Origin: Scedosporium boydii
Taxonomy: Eukaryota; Ascomycota; Sordariomycetes; Microascales; Microascaceae
DNA: 64,000 bases
NCBI GenBank assembly: GCA_002221725.1
Contig: NJFT01000126.1
Location: 1 to 64,000 of the forward strand
Direction of reading: 5' to 3'
A program made the translations under genes and the position numbers. Numbering within the stretch: position 1 is the first letter of the stretch; each line of letters opens with the position of its first letter. Below, piece after piece: positions 35,883 to 48,923 of the stretch. The notes below the pieces were generated by a model, which did not search any database, was not told where the DNA came from, and was given only the letters and a program-made list of their open reading frames with translations.

Positions 35883-38169
35883 ACCAAGAGTTATACATTT
35901 CGCCTAGTTTTTTTCGACCAGGCGAAGTCCAGGAGTGCTTCCCAACCGATCAAGAGCGGCACGAGAATACCAGGGCGTTTGCCATTCCGTGGCATCCGGA
36001 GACCATGGGGAAAGGCGTCGCTGCGCCGTCAGACAGCTTGGTTCCAAACATAGGCGCAAGATAATCCAATGGCATGGCCACATATGAATGAGGCGCTGGA
36101 CGAAAGCGGGGTGAAGCTTCCTACAAGGACTGCCGGGAGACTGGCAGCTTTGCAGATGGACTGTTTCTTCCTCAAAGAATGTGTGTCCAAGGCAGACTAT
36201 GATGGCTTGCTTGCCAGCTGTCACTCATGGAGCTGGCCTTGTGATGACGAATTGTCTTGTCGTGTAGAGTGGAGTGGTGCGACCTGGAAGTACACTGCCT
36301 GCAATTACCTTGATTTCGGGGTTAAGCTTTTTGCAAAGGTAACAACGCGTCGTCGGCAAACTTGATGAATGTGTGCACGTATAATATACACAGACCCTTA
36401 CTGGCCAACGGGTCAAGTTCTTTAATTTCCATGTGCGTGCTCTTCATGCCTCTAAAGTCGAGGGTGGTATCTTGGTCCCAGTGTTAGGAGATTCCTCTGC
36501 ATGATTACTCCGTCCTCAGCTTCCATCATATACTTCCAGAGTACATTTGTGGTGAACCAACGCTCGATTCTGTCATGGTGGCGGGTGCGGATTCTATTAA
36601 TATCTCTTTGGTAGCATAGTTTGGTCGTGGGCACTGCATCTGTACAGAGACAAGGTTGGGATTTGAGGGGTTAAAATGAGATCTGCAATGCACTTTGATC
36701 CCGACCAACGACAAAGTACCTTTACCAAAGTGGTCGATGGAACTCGTGTTGTGAACTCTGGCCTTGGGACCCTTGACTGAGCTTGTTGGACGCTATTTTG
36801 AGCCTCTCCCTTGTCACAATCCTGGGCATAATAACAACTCGATTGTTCTCGACCGCAAGGAGAGAAGGTATTTATTAATAGATCAAAATAGAGTGTCTTC
36901 TTCAGAACATCGTTGAAGGGTTCTCGGGGCATGGATGAAATTTGAAGTACACAAGGAGTACGGACGGGAGGTACATCATATAGAATTTCTCGATTGGGTG
37001 GTCTGCACAGGTACGAAGTACTTTGCTGGGTATTATTAATGCGCCGTGGCTGTGGTTGAAAAGGAGTACAATTGTACTAGACTCGAGCAGCATTGAGAGA
37101 GCAAGTTACCTTTGACCTGACCGACAAGTACATCGTAGTGTACTATCACCCTGAAAGTCAAATCCACCGCGTCTTCCCGAGCAGCACCGGCGTATTCCTC
37201 GCATTCATGGGGCTGTGTCGGGAGAACTGATTGGCGAGGGAACGACCCTGAAAGAAACTGCGTGGTGGATGGAACATGAACTCTACCAAGGCATCACCAC
37301 CGGTGCTACTGCCACGACAGCATATTTGGTTGGCACCCTCGCGAGATAATACCCAATTGTTCTAAGAATATGCTCCTGCTCTGGGAAATCGGTTTGATGG
37401 TTCAAGGCGGAATAGCTGGCTGCGAGCCTGAGAGCCTGAGAGCGCTCACACCTCTGAGCTCTGATGAGGGCAACAAGGAGCACATCCTACCTTCTTGAGG
37501 ATGGAGAAACCCGGTCTGCGTGGCTGCATGCTTTTTCCAACTTCGTACCAACGTGAACGAGCGTAGTACCAAGATAGGCAGCAAGATGATGATATCAACC
37601 CCAAATGCAAGAGGCAGAGCAGAAGCAGTCTGAGAGTACAAACCCAAGAAGTACCTTTCACTATCGCTGGGAGAGGGACAGTGAAACAGTGCCAACGAGG
37701 TATCCACCACCCACTCAAGAGTCCATCAACACTGTGTAGCAACCACCGGGGGTTCTCTGTTGAATGTTGACTTTCTTTTATCAATATCCTTGGTGGAGTT
37801 TGTTGTATTGTACTAGCATTTACTTGAACGGAAATGTTAAGTACTGTACTTCGTAGGAAGACGGATTGAATTGTACAGTCTCATTTTCTGGTCCATTTTC
37901 ATGGCACACCCTTACAAGTTGCTACTTCGTGCAACCCCCCTCTCCTTTGCCCTTTTTTCGTGGTCGAGTCCAGTGGCTGGTGGATCCTGATTGTGACCGC
38001 GCAGAAAACCAAAGTCAGGCCTTCCATTTTTCAAACTGGTATTGCATGTCATATTAGGCAATGCAGAATTCTAGAACACGCTTCCTCAGGATAACGAGCT
38101 TACACGCCGCGTGAACGAGAAGACGACGACATAGATTACCCGCGACGACTACCGCCGCTATCGACGATA

Positions 38170-38213
<44 letters not shown>

Positions 38214-38539
38214 CTCCAACAGAGCATCACCCACTTCAATTCGAGCCCATTCTCCGGACATCACCTGTGCAGCCCCACCGTCATTCCGACTTCTTTTGCG
38301 CCGGTCTGACCTTGGCGATTTCTATACGCCCTTGTTTGTTCCTTCGAGACGTGGGTTTTGTATGGTTCTCCATCATCGCTTTGTCGGTTTGGCTAGCCCT
38401 GGTGCCGCGACTGTCGTCACCGTAACCCCAGACGGACCTACCGACTCCCCCGATCGAGCCTTTGTTCGCACATCCGCCCCGTGAATCCCCCGTCTCACCA
38501 CCTAATCCATTGCCTTGTTCCCCGAGAGACCCCGTGGAT
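35883..38539. other. gene-free space Tex1 to Zn2Cys6 factor
   Basis: 2.7 kb without a supportable gene. It contains TACGAAGTA-type words at about 37011 and 37847 and a CGA repeat at 38169-38212 in the presumed leader or promoter of the next gene. Short ORFs on both strands show no domain. Confidence 0.5.
38169..38212. repeat. (CGA)n trinucleotide repeat
   Basis: About 14 tandem CGA/GAC units, roughly 330 bases before the start codon of the Zn2Cys6 factor. It probably lies in the promoter or 5' leader, where length changes could affect expression. Confidence 0.9.
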
Positions 38540-41500
38540 ATGTCCTCCAGCACGGCAACTCCTCCCGAAAATGACGTCGTGGAGATCCCGCCCCCGTCGC
38601 AGAGGCGGCCTCGCAGCCCCAACGCCGACGGGGCCGTTCGCGAGCCGACCGACAACTCCAGCGTTCCGAAGCCGAAAAGACTCGCCTGTATGATATGCCG
38701 GAGGAGGAAACTAAAGTGCGATGGCGTGCGCCCAAGTTGTAGTACCTGCTCCCGACTCGGTCACTCCTGCGCGTACGACGAGGTGCGGAGGAAGAGCGGA
38801 CCCAAACGGGGCTACGTGAAGGCTTTGGAGGAGAGACTAAGTAAGAACGATGCCGTTCTCCCAAAGCCGTCATTCCGTATTCTAACATACGACCTGCAGA
38901 GCAAGTAGAGACGCTTTTGAAGACGCAAGAACCCAACGCATCCCTCGCAAACCCTTCCAAATCTATCCCGATTCCCCTCGAAAATGGCGTTGGCCGGTCT
39001 CAACCGCCGGGCGCGCCAACGAACTTCGCCGTTCCGAACCCGTCCATCCCGATGACGAGCGACCAGGACCGGTGGCAGTTTAACGGCGAGTCTCCGCAGA
39101 CCGCCGCTGTGGAGGAGTTCAACTTCAACGGCAACGTGCCCATGAATATGAACAATATGAATGGCACATTCACTTGGGAGATGATTGGGTTAGGTCTTGA
39201 GGAGCCGCTTCCTACACAAGACACTATCGACGAGCTGTAAGTCAACACTCAAGATAGCTTCAACTCCTTCCCCCAAACGATATCCCCTCTTTTTACTCTC
39301 TTGAAATGTGGACATCCTAGCAGATAGATGGCTAACTTGTATGCCGACTACTAGACACCAACTATACTTCGAAAAGATCCATCCATCAGTACCGATGATC
39401 CATAAATATAGATATCTTGCCGCTATGAACCTGTAAGTGCAATTCCCCCGGGTACCCGCCGCCGCCCAGATGGTCTAGTAATTTTGCCCTACTAACCCGA
39501 ACTAGAGCCCCCAACCAACGGCCTCCGGTTGCATTGCGATACGCCATCTGGACATTAGCATGTTCCATCACCGACAAGTACAGCGATTTGAAGGACCTCT
39601 TCTACCAACGGGCGAGGAAGTATGTGGAAGCCGACTATATCAAGGGTTATGGAGAACACATGATATCCGTGGCCCATTGTCAGACCCACGTTCTTCTCGC
39701 GTGTTACGAACTCAAAATGATGTACTTCCCAAGGGCGTGGATGAACACGGGTGCTGCCGTCAGGTTATGTCAGATGTAAGAACTAACACCCCCTTTCCCT
39801 CGTTTGGCTGGTTTATATTCGATGGTAGGAATCTGTGTAGCTGATAACATCTCGTTCGGCAGGGTTGGACTTCACCGGTTAGATGGTGCGGGTCTCGACG
39901 TGAAGCAATGCCTACCACCGCCTAGAGACTGGACGGAGCGCGAGGAGCGGCGGCGCACATTTTGGATGGCCTTCTGCGAGGACCGCTACTCGAGCATCGG
40001 AACCGGCTGGCCCATGTCGGTTGACGAGCGGGATATCATGACGAATCTGCCGGCTTCGGAAGAAGCTTTCGAGATGAGCCGTCCCGAGCAGACCCAATCC
40101 TTGCAAGATGCGATGAGCCCTTCGGGCGCCACAAAGCTGTCCTCTTTTGGGAGCATAGTGTTGATGGCGAGCCTCTTCGGCAGGAATCTAATCCACCTCC
40201 ATAGGCCTGATCCAGATGACAGGGACCATGATCTGAATGGTGAATTCTGGAAGCGACACAGGCAGATGGACCACATCCTGCTCAACACGTCACTCTGTCT
40301 CCCGCCTCAACTGAAGCTGCCGGCTGGGATGAGCAACCCTAACATCGTCTTCACCAACATGAGTATTCACACGTCAACAATATGTCTGCACCAGGCTGCG
40401 ATCTTCAAGGCCGACAAACATAAACTGCCAGGCTCCGTTAGCTCGGAGAGTAAGGTCAGGTGTATAACGGCTGCGAACGAGATCGCCAGCATTATGCGAA
40501 TGATCTCTCACACAGATCTTTCTTCGGTACGTTGCCGAGAAATCCGGGGGACACTCCATTCAGCAGAGCTAACGTAAGAACTCGAAAACAGATCAATCCT
40601 TTCGTGTGCTTCTGCCTATACGTGGCGGCACGCGTTTTCGTTCAGTACCTTAAGAGTCGCCCAGACGACAGCCAAACGGCCGACTCGCTGAGGTTCCTTC
40701 TCTCGGCTATGAACGCGCTGAAGAGGAAAAATCCACTCACCGAGTCGTTCTTGGTTCAGCTCGATGTCGATCTGGAAGCTCTTGCGATGAGGATTCCGAA
40801 ACTGAAAACTGCATTTCCCCGTAGTACCGATAGTGTAAGTGGCAAACGATTCTCTTTCTCATCGTCCCATCTCCGAGATTAACACATCTAATGCTAGCCT
40901 GCACCAAAGTTCTCGGCTCCAAGTAGCGACGCTGTGCGGAACTGTGATAACCCAGACGGCGTCGGCGGTATTATGGCGTATCGAAACGAATGCCACTTCA
41001 TGAGGGCCGAGGAGGATGACGCCGATCCCAGGAACGCGCCGAATATCGTCGACCCGGAACTGGAGAGGCAGAACAGCACCAGCACCGGTTTGACGCCGGA
41101 GGGCCAAAACTTCGGAACCCAATCGTGGATGGCGGAGCAGCAAATGGGCCCCGCTCGCGAGGCTCATGGCATGCCGATGCAAGGGATGTCGGTGATGCAA
41201 CCGGGATCAGCGGGGATGGTCGGCTTCGTCCAGAGCGAAGGTAGCGGCGACTCGAACGATATATCCGTCTCACCCGGCGCGCAATCCAGCGGACCCACGC
41301 CGAACTCGAGCCACGCCTCCGACCCTAGCAAGAGTCGGTCCGCGGGCGGTCAAGTCGGCGGTTCCGGAAGCAACTCGTTCAATGCCAGCCCCGCACCCAC
41401 GCACCAGACCATCCCTTCTCAGCCGGGAGGAGTCGATGGCGCGCCGGCGAACTTTTACGGCGCGAACGCCTTCGGCATCTCGAATCCGGGGATGGCTCCG

Positions 41501-41677
41501 AATCAGAGGTACGCCGTGCCGCAGCCGGCGATGGCGGATTTCGGGATGGCCAATGGCTGGAACGATATACCCGGTCAGCAGGGCATAGAGCCCGTTGCGG
41601 AGGGGGTTTTAAGGTCGCTTATGAATATGGGGCCGATGGATGCGATGGATCTTTCTTCCTGGGAATCCGGGAATTAG
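38540..41677 (+). CDS. Zn2Cys6 transcription factor with fungal-specific middle domain
   Basis: Nuclear DNA-binding regulator. Exons are 38540-38840, 38900-39236, 39355-39432, 39506-39775, 39863-40526, 40592-40834 and 40898-41677, giving 890 residues. The Zn2Cys6 cluster has C50, C53, C60, C67, C70 and C77 with the classical 2-6-6-2-6 spacing. It is followed by a basic linker (RRKSGPKRGYVKALEERL) and a coiled-coil dimerisation start (KQVETLLKTQ) completed by splicing. The fungal-specific domain covers about residues 230-620 (LHQLYFEKIHPSVPMIHK, then EREERRRTFWMAFCEDRY). The C-terminal 250 residues are Gly, Ser, Asn and Pro rich, and probably an activation region. The ATG at 38540 is the first in frame. 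Introns are 59, 118, 73, 87, 65 and 63 nt. The regulated pathway cannot be named. Confidence 0.92.
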
Positions 41678-42479
41678 AACTCGGCCGTCCCTTTGGCACC
41701 CGCTACCTCCACCCACTCCCTCGCTCCGTTAGACCCGTCTCTCCACACACAGGGCGCAATGGCTTTTCGGACTTTGTTAACATATTTCCTGGGCATTTCC
41801 CCTCTTTGCTCATCTTCGCTGATCATTCATTCACCTCGAAGGCGAGGTTTTCGACATATATCCTGCTGTATCTACGGTTTTCTTCCTCTCTTTTTTTTCT
41901 TCTTCTTTCTTTTTCACTCCCCCCTCTTCTTCTTCTTGGCATACCTACGTGTATCATCATGTCGAATTGTGTATTTATTTCTGGATTTCCAACGCTATTT
42001 GGACAGGGAAGGCGAAGAAGGACTCTTTTTGTTGAACAGGTTGCTTCGACGGTCATCGTTGACCGAAAGCAAAAAAGAAGAATTTAATGGATGGGCGTTG
42101 TTGTATTTGGGTAACGGTACTGGAGTTTTTTTTTTCCTTTTTCATTTTTTAAATGTTGTCATTCAGATCTTAACCGATCGATTCTTGTTCTGAAACTTGA
42201 AGTAAAATAAAATGACAATCCAGAAGCTGTCCAGAATGCCTTTTTCTTCCGTATCCACCAAGTTCTCCCTCGTATTATTTGAGCTATGTATAGATCCGAA
42301 TTTGAATACCGACGTTATTGTACATGATTGTAAAGAAACCCGCAAAGAAAGTGAGGCCAAGCTGCCATCTATCATGACGTTGAAAAAAAACATGCCTCCT
42401 CTGGATATAAATAATCTGTACCACACCTCCCGCTATATCCTTCACAAAGAAAAAACCGCCTGTACCTCTCCCCGAATCC
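41678..42479. other. convergent space Zn2Cys6 factor / phosphate transporter
   Basis: Two genes end tail to tail. The sequence is strongly T/CT-rich from about 41870 to 42150, consistent with plus-strand 3' UTR. AATAAAA-type words near 42207 could serve polyadenylation. No coding region is supported. Confidence 0.5.
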
Positions 42480-44953
42480 CTAGGGCTGACTATCGTCGCT
42501 CGTCCGCGACGCATTAGCCTTCTCCCTCCTCTTCCTAAGGAACTCCTCCCACTTCCCCTCAATCGTAATAACCTCACCCGCCAACTTGGCCTTCTGCCGG
42601 CCCTCGCCCAGGTCCTCGAGGGTCTTAGACTCGAGATACCGCTTGCCGTCCTCTTCGACGACCCATCTCTGCGGATCGGGGAGGTACGCCCACGAAAAGA
42701 CGGCACCGAGCGCGACGAACGAGCCGAAGAGGAGGAAGATGAGGCCTTGCTTCGTCGGGCTGTCGTACCATGCCTTGATTCCGGCGATGATGAGGACGGC
42801 GATGATGCTGCCTATCTTGCCGGCTGCCGCGGAGATACCGTGGCATGTGGCACGGTAGCAGGTGGGAAAAATTTCCGCAGGTATGATGAAGGTCAATGTG
42901 TTGGCGCCTGGTGAAAGGAATTAGAAAATCTCTTTCGAACGACAATTTAACGAGGAAGAAGAAAAGAAAAACAGAGAAAAAAAGGAAGGAAGAGATAAGA
43001 AAAGATTCGAATATCCGAATCAATGCCTTCCGAATTCCGTGGGTACTCACCAAAGTTAAACATAAAGTGACAAAAGGCTACAAATGCCACTGTTGCCGGC
43101 GCTCCAGGACGCCTATTCACTCCGTAATACACGCAGCCCGTGATGACGAAGAGAATCGCAAGGACAAAGAAGGATACCGTAAGCCAAAGCCTTCTAGGGA
43201 TCCTATTCACACAAATAATGAACGCAATGCTTCCAGCAATCGAAGCAACAGAGACGGTTAGGAGATACTGCTTCGTCTGTTCCAGGAGGACATCGTAAAG
43301 TGTGTTGCATGGCTGGGTTTTATCAGTCTGCCAGACCGGAAGGCCATTTTCCCGCCAGTAGGGGACAGTGGAGTTGCCGCCGGGAAGAGAGGAATTCCAG
43401 CACGGGAGTGATTCGTTCAGTTCCAAAGCTCGGGTTTCCGCCCACATGTCGGATAATGTTCCTCTATTGTCTAGGGAGAGGCCGTAGAACGATACGTCGA
43501 GTAGGAACCATGTCGCGGAGGTGCCTAAAGACTTATTTAGAACAGGGTATTCATGCCGAAGGGGCCAGAAATTTCTGCCTTTTTTCCCCCCATTCTCATG
43601 ACGTACCTAGAAGATAGTACCAATTCCCTTCCTTGATAAAGTACTTATACAGGTCTGCCTTAGAAAACTGCACGGGCATGGGCTGCGACGGCGCGTTCTG
43701 GCGGTTGCTGAACATGTCCCCGTTGGCCTGCATGGCGAAGCCGTTGACACTCTCGGGAGGTGCACCGTACACTCGCTGGGTGTTTCTCAAAGCGGTCCCG
43801 GCTTTATTCTTAACCTCCAAACTGTAAAGACCGCAATCGTAAAGGAAGAAGCGGAAGATGATGGCGAGCAGCGCAGGGGCGGCACCGGATCCGATAACGA
43901 TACGCCAGATTCCGTCGACGATCTTCTTACACTCTTCTTCATACTTTGTGTTCAGACCGCATTGCATGGCCTGAAGACCATACATCTTCTCACGGCCAAG
44001 AAGGACCCACAACCCAACCAGTTGAGCCAGGGCCTGGCCGACGGGTTGCATCATGAAGACGGATGAGAGCATCCGTCCTCTTGACCTTGTGCTTGACCAT
44101 TCTGATGTAATCACGGCACTGAGGGGGTATTCACCTCCGATCCCTATTGTAAAGGTTAATGGAATGGGAAGAGATGCTTGGAGATGAGGTACGGGTACTG
44201 ACCGATCCCCATTACAAACCGCCACTGCGAACCAAGATTGTCAGCTGTCACCAAGGTCTGAGAAGCGCAAGGCTTGTCTGAGAAACATACCCATGAGAAG
44301 AGGGCCAAAAATGACATATCTTGATAGCCATAGCTGCTCGTAGCGACACCAATGGTGGAAATTATGACAAGGATTAGTTCGATTCCGTATAGACGAGTAC
44401 GTCCGTAGAAATCGGCAAGGAAGCCGAAGAGGAATTGGCCGATGACGGAGCCGACCAAAGTGCAGAGATTGATTATTAGGCCGTGCCATTCACCACCGTT
44501 AGGCCAATACACGAACGCAATAGAGGCTAAGATCACGTTCGTCGAGAAGAGGTTGTAGCTGTGCGGATGCGTTGGGTGTTAGAAAGAAGGATGGCCTTGG
44601 TCAATCGAATGGGACTGGAGAGAGAAGATGGCGGGGGGTTCGCATACGAGTCGGTCAGGAAACCCGAGGCTGCGACGCCCCAAATGCGAAGGTTCCACGA
44701 ATTCAAGTCTAATTCATATCTCAATTGACTCCTATCCTACAAACGAGAGTAAGCGGATGCGCTCGTTCGGTGCGTGGGGTCGTGAAGCGTGAAATCGTGG
44801 TGGTCGAGGGCGAGGACCAGGACGAACGCGCTGTTTCTGCGCGTCAGAGTGAGTGGGAGGTCGCGGGCCACTTACCTGGCGATCCTGTGGGGGTAGAGCG
44901 GAGCTGTCAGACCCCAGAAACCCGCGGTTATTCCGCCTCGTCAAGTAGTCCAT
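42480..44953 (-). CDS. MFS phosphate:H+ symporter family (PHS) transporter
   Basis: Plasma-membrane transporter of the Pho84 type, importing inorganic phosphate with protons. Exons, in transcript order, are 44953-44876, 44736-44648, 44558-44291, 44224-44203, 44143-43607, 43524-43051 and 42907-42480, giving 631 residues. The family pattern is clear: GFLTDSYNLF in helix 1, [12 protein letters not shown] after helix 2, [20 protein letters not shown] (the PHS signature, assembled over a 22-nt exon) and [20 protein letters not shown] in the C-terminal half. A long central cytosolic loop (about residues 255-330) separates the two six-helix halves, and NESL, NSSL and NSTV are potential extracellular glycosylation sites. 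The signature has Glu where Pho84 has Asp (GGDYPLS), so a related substrate cannot be excluded. The start at [12 protein letters not shown] is probable; an upstream in-frame MRPFF is possible. Confidence 0.9.
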
Positions 44954-47900
44954 GAGAGGCGAAAAAAAGGGCCGCAAATGGGCCGGGCTCTAACTGGTTG
45001 AACAGCGCAAGCAGTGTGTCTATCGGCGAACTGGATGGGCCAAGAGCTGGGGCGGAAGGGAGCTCAGAAGGAAGGGATCGCGGTGACGGCCACATGTGCG
45101 CTCCCATCGATGCTCTTTTTTATTCTTGTTCTTCTGCTGCCCAAACTATTTGACAAGCGCGGGAATCGGACTGGGGGGGTTCGACGGGATTTTCAATGAG
45201 AGCTTTCGAATCATGGAAAGCCAGGATGGCAGCCACATGGGACACCTGACATCTCCAAGCAAGCAAGGTCCCCTTTTTAGTTATCTCGACTAGTGGCTCG
45301 GCGTCGATGCAGGTTGGAGTCGTGTGAGGCGCGGGCAGCTAGTAATTGCAGTGAGTGCTCTCCTTCATAAGGCTTCCTCACGGGACGAAGTAGTGTGTGT
45401 GCGCACTATGCTCAGCCTACAGAGTTACCAGGGTCTGCAGAAGGGAGGGGGACACAGAATAATTCGAAGCTGCGGGCAAAGAGGACGGGACGGTTCGATC
45501 GGTCCAACGCACCAGCGCAGGCTTACCGTAGGCGTCGTGCTGGAGGGATCAAATACAGCCAAATATTGATGCAAGGATAGAATCGAAGGCAATAGTAATA
45601 ATACTCGCGAAGTATGGAAATACTTCGTACTTCGTACCTTCATATCAATCCCGCTCCTGCCAGTCTTGGACTCCAAGGCTCTTCCTGGATCGCAGATGTA
45701 CTTGGGTCTTGTACTTGGAGCACGAGCAGGAACACAGGGCCCCAGTTGCATCAAGGATTGACCAATCGACAAGCATGAGCGGGGGGGCTTAATTGCCATC
45801 ATCCCAGAGCACACAATGTCGCACACACGTGGGCAACTGGACATCTTTATAAGGCCTGAACTTTACTTCATTTACTCTGGGCAGGGCTTCCCGAACCATC
45901 GAGGGGTCTTGGCGGGCCTGATGCTTCTTTCTAAGTTTATTAACATCGAGGATTTTTACCGGACCAGGTCGTTGAAGCTACACTACGCTGCTTCATGCTT
46001 CATACTTCGTACACTACTTGTAACCGGACAGTCCGACCGGAGATTTTTCCAATCGGCACCTACTATATCCTACACTCCAGAGGGCTCCGTAGGAGGATTT
46101 GAAGATATCCCATTTGCACGATGTACATTACAAAAAGAACATAGTATGCATCAATTTGTACACTACTCATGCCTATCGCTCCATCTATCCTTGCCGCACG
46201 GCGCATCCTCTCAACGATCAGGCCAGGTTGGGGATAGTAAGAACACTAAGCACAAAAAGTGTGCTCTTGCCCCCGTAACCCGGTACAAGAAGGGCAATTT
46301 CTTAGGTTCGGTTTCGGCTCCCTGGGGACGCCATCGAATATCGCATTAACATGCAGGGTTGGTGGAACCGGGAGACTGGAATTGGCGTCAGGCCCGTGGG
46401 ACTACTAAAATACATGGAACGGGAGCGGAGCTTTCGCGGTTCCGAGGTTGATTTTGATCCAATTTTGTTGCTGCCCATGCGAAGAGCACCTCTCCCGACT
46501 TTGATCAACTTCGTACGACCCGCGGGAAAAACGCTGCTCTTTATTAGTCCCGAGTTGGCCACTATCCCGATCACGAGAATGAAAGCTGCAAGTGGGCAGG
46601 CATCAATCAATCGATCGATCGATACGCGTCTTGGTACAAGAAATTCTGCCTGAGAGCAAATCATCAAGGCACCGGCCGTTATTAGGGCGCAGCTTGTGTG
46701 GGAGGAGCAAGGCTAATTATGCGTACTTCGTAGACCGGGAAGAAGTTGCCTACCCTGGTACCACCAGTTGTAGTATGTACAGAGGGCCCGCTCAGGTGGA
46801 AGGAGACCCAGGAGGAATTTGAAGGAAAGAAGGGAAAAAAACCGAAAGGGCTGTCGTTGATTCCTTCTCTGGCTGGTCTGTGGTCTGGGTTACTAGCGTG
46901 GAAGAACGAGTGGCAAGGCTTGTTTCAACCTCGTGGCTGTGGAAAGACCTATCAGTGGTCGGAAATATGTGGAGGCGGAGAGAGGCTGTTGGTGGGGGGC
47001 AAACCTCAGCCTATTACGAAGTACTGTTTTCGGTGTAAGCCAAACGCAAAACGGAAAGAACAATCTGGGCCCCTCCCTTGACTCCCTCCTAAGACTCCCT
47101 TGTCCCTTTCTGCCTTCCGAAGTATGAAAGTACACTACAAGCTACAAAGTGCCATTGCACGAACCCAAACCAATTGATGTGGATCTTGACTACACAATTG
47201 TTACAATGAGCTGTCCCCCTCCAACCCCACGCAAAAAAAGTTAAGTCCCATTGACCTCGTCTGTCATTGATGTCGTGCTTCGACGGAGGGTCCTTGAGGG
47301 AGGGACCGTCCCCAGCCAAAAGCCAAAGCATTCGATGATTACGTTGGTTAGTGTATACAAATAACCATATCACGAAGAAGCCACACTACGAAGTACTGCT
47401 GTCAAGCATCAATCAAAGTTCGAAGCTTATACCCGGGGCTTCCTTGCCTTCCGAAGTAGAGTCGCAGGCTAACGCTGTCGTGTCCGTCAGTGTCTTGGAG
47501 CCGGAGGAGAGGAACCAACCGTTGCTGCATCTGCTGGTTGCGCACTGAGCTGACGCCTCGTCCCTTCCCCAGTTTTATTACTTTTTCTTCTTCTTTTCTT
47601 CACCCTGGCGCTCTCAGTCCACCACTGCCGGTTGAGCTACCCGTTTTGTCTCTTCACATTCGCAAATCAAGATCGCTATCGCAACCATCGTGAAGCCCTC
47701 AACTCTTAACCCTCAATGCTCAACCCTTCCCCCCCCCTCCCCCCGACTGTAAGCTGCCCCCCGGTTCAAACCTGACCCCCTCGTGGTTTCCTTGGTCGTG
47801 ACCAGACCCACATCGCCGACTATCTGAACCTTCGAAGTTACTTTGGCACACGCACAACTACAAGCACACGCACTCGCACTCGCTCTCTCGCCCCTTCCCT

Positions 47901-48070
47901 GACTCGTGGAGCATCTCGTGCGCCCACGTTAAGACGGTAGGAAACGGAAACGGAAAGAGAGGCCGACACGGGTACATATAAACCGGCCCGGATATACGAA
48001 AAGTAGCGTGAACTCATCTCTGCGTCTGCGTCTCTGCCTGCCCCGCCTGGTCACCTCAAAGAGCAGGAAC

Positions 48071-48101
<31 letters not shown>

Positions 48102-48923
48102 ACAAGGTCCATGTCCATTCGCATTAGCGGGGCATTCTACTTACTGCTTATCTCCTACATACCGCACGCCTCTCTTTGGACGTAAACTCCCACCACCACC
48201 ACAACAACAATCCGCAGCCAGCAGCCATCAACCAGTAGCCACCACATCTGAGCTGTCTTGGCTGACGGATGCGCTTGTCTCAACGTGCGTCTAACTGCCC
48301 GTCTCCTGCGCACGCTGTCAAATTTGTGGCCAGATGCCCCGATGAAGCCTGGGGCCCTGTCCCTCAACCTGCGGCACCCGCATGCCTCCCACACTGCAGC
48401 TATTGGTACTCGACATGGATCCTGCACTCCATACCAAGACCTCGCCCTCTTTCCAGAAGTATTCCCCAGTTTCTTCGCCATTGAAATCCCACGACACTAT
48501 TCCTTCCGTGCCCTGCGCCGCCGAATGCCTGATACCTTCGGTTGCCGATAGACCCCCCATCTCTCAACCTTCTCCTGCCCTCGCGAATGAAGTCGGCCCA
48601 ACCCCCCGCTGTCGTCCAGCGTCAACCCGCAACCACCCCATCGCCTTCCCGGGGAACATACCTCTACTCTCCTCCGGCCCGAAGATCGCCACCTCTCCAT
48701 CTCGCTACCCGGGACCACTCGCCTTGCGCGACCCTTGCCACTGCCTCGAAATCACCAGCCGCTATGCCATGGACACCCTCTGACTCAAGAAGCATCGACT
48801 CGTACCGGCATCTCCAGAATAGAAAGAGGAGAAGAGCCGAATTAGACGGAGGAGGAGGAGCTGCCAGTGTCCCAGCTCACTTCTCGTACGCCCTCGAACC
48901 GGGTAGATATTTACCTACACAAC
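44954..48923. other. 4-kb promoter and intergenic region rich in short repeated words
   Basis: This lies between a minus-strand transporter and a plus-strand gene. TACTTCGTA-type words occur at about 45621, 45629, 46003, 46509, 46723, 47014 and 47386. ATCAATCAATCGATC-type words occur at about 46598 and 47406. From about 47560 the strand is strongly CT-rich, with a CAGGAG hexamer repeat at 48061-48104. Upstream ORFs starting with ATG at 48382 and 48587 could be uORFs or missing exons of the next gene. Confidence 0.5.
48061..48104. repeat. CAGGAG hexanucleotide repeat
   Basis: Imperfect tandem copies of GAGCAG/CAGGAG, with two GAACAG variants, in the CT-rich leader or promoter of the downstream gene. 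Confidence 0.85.
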
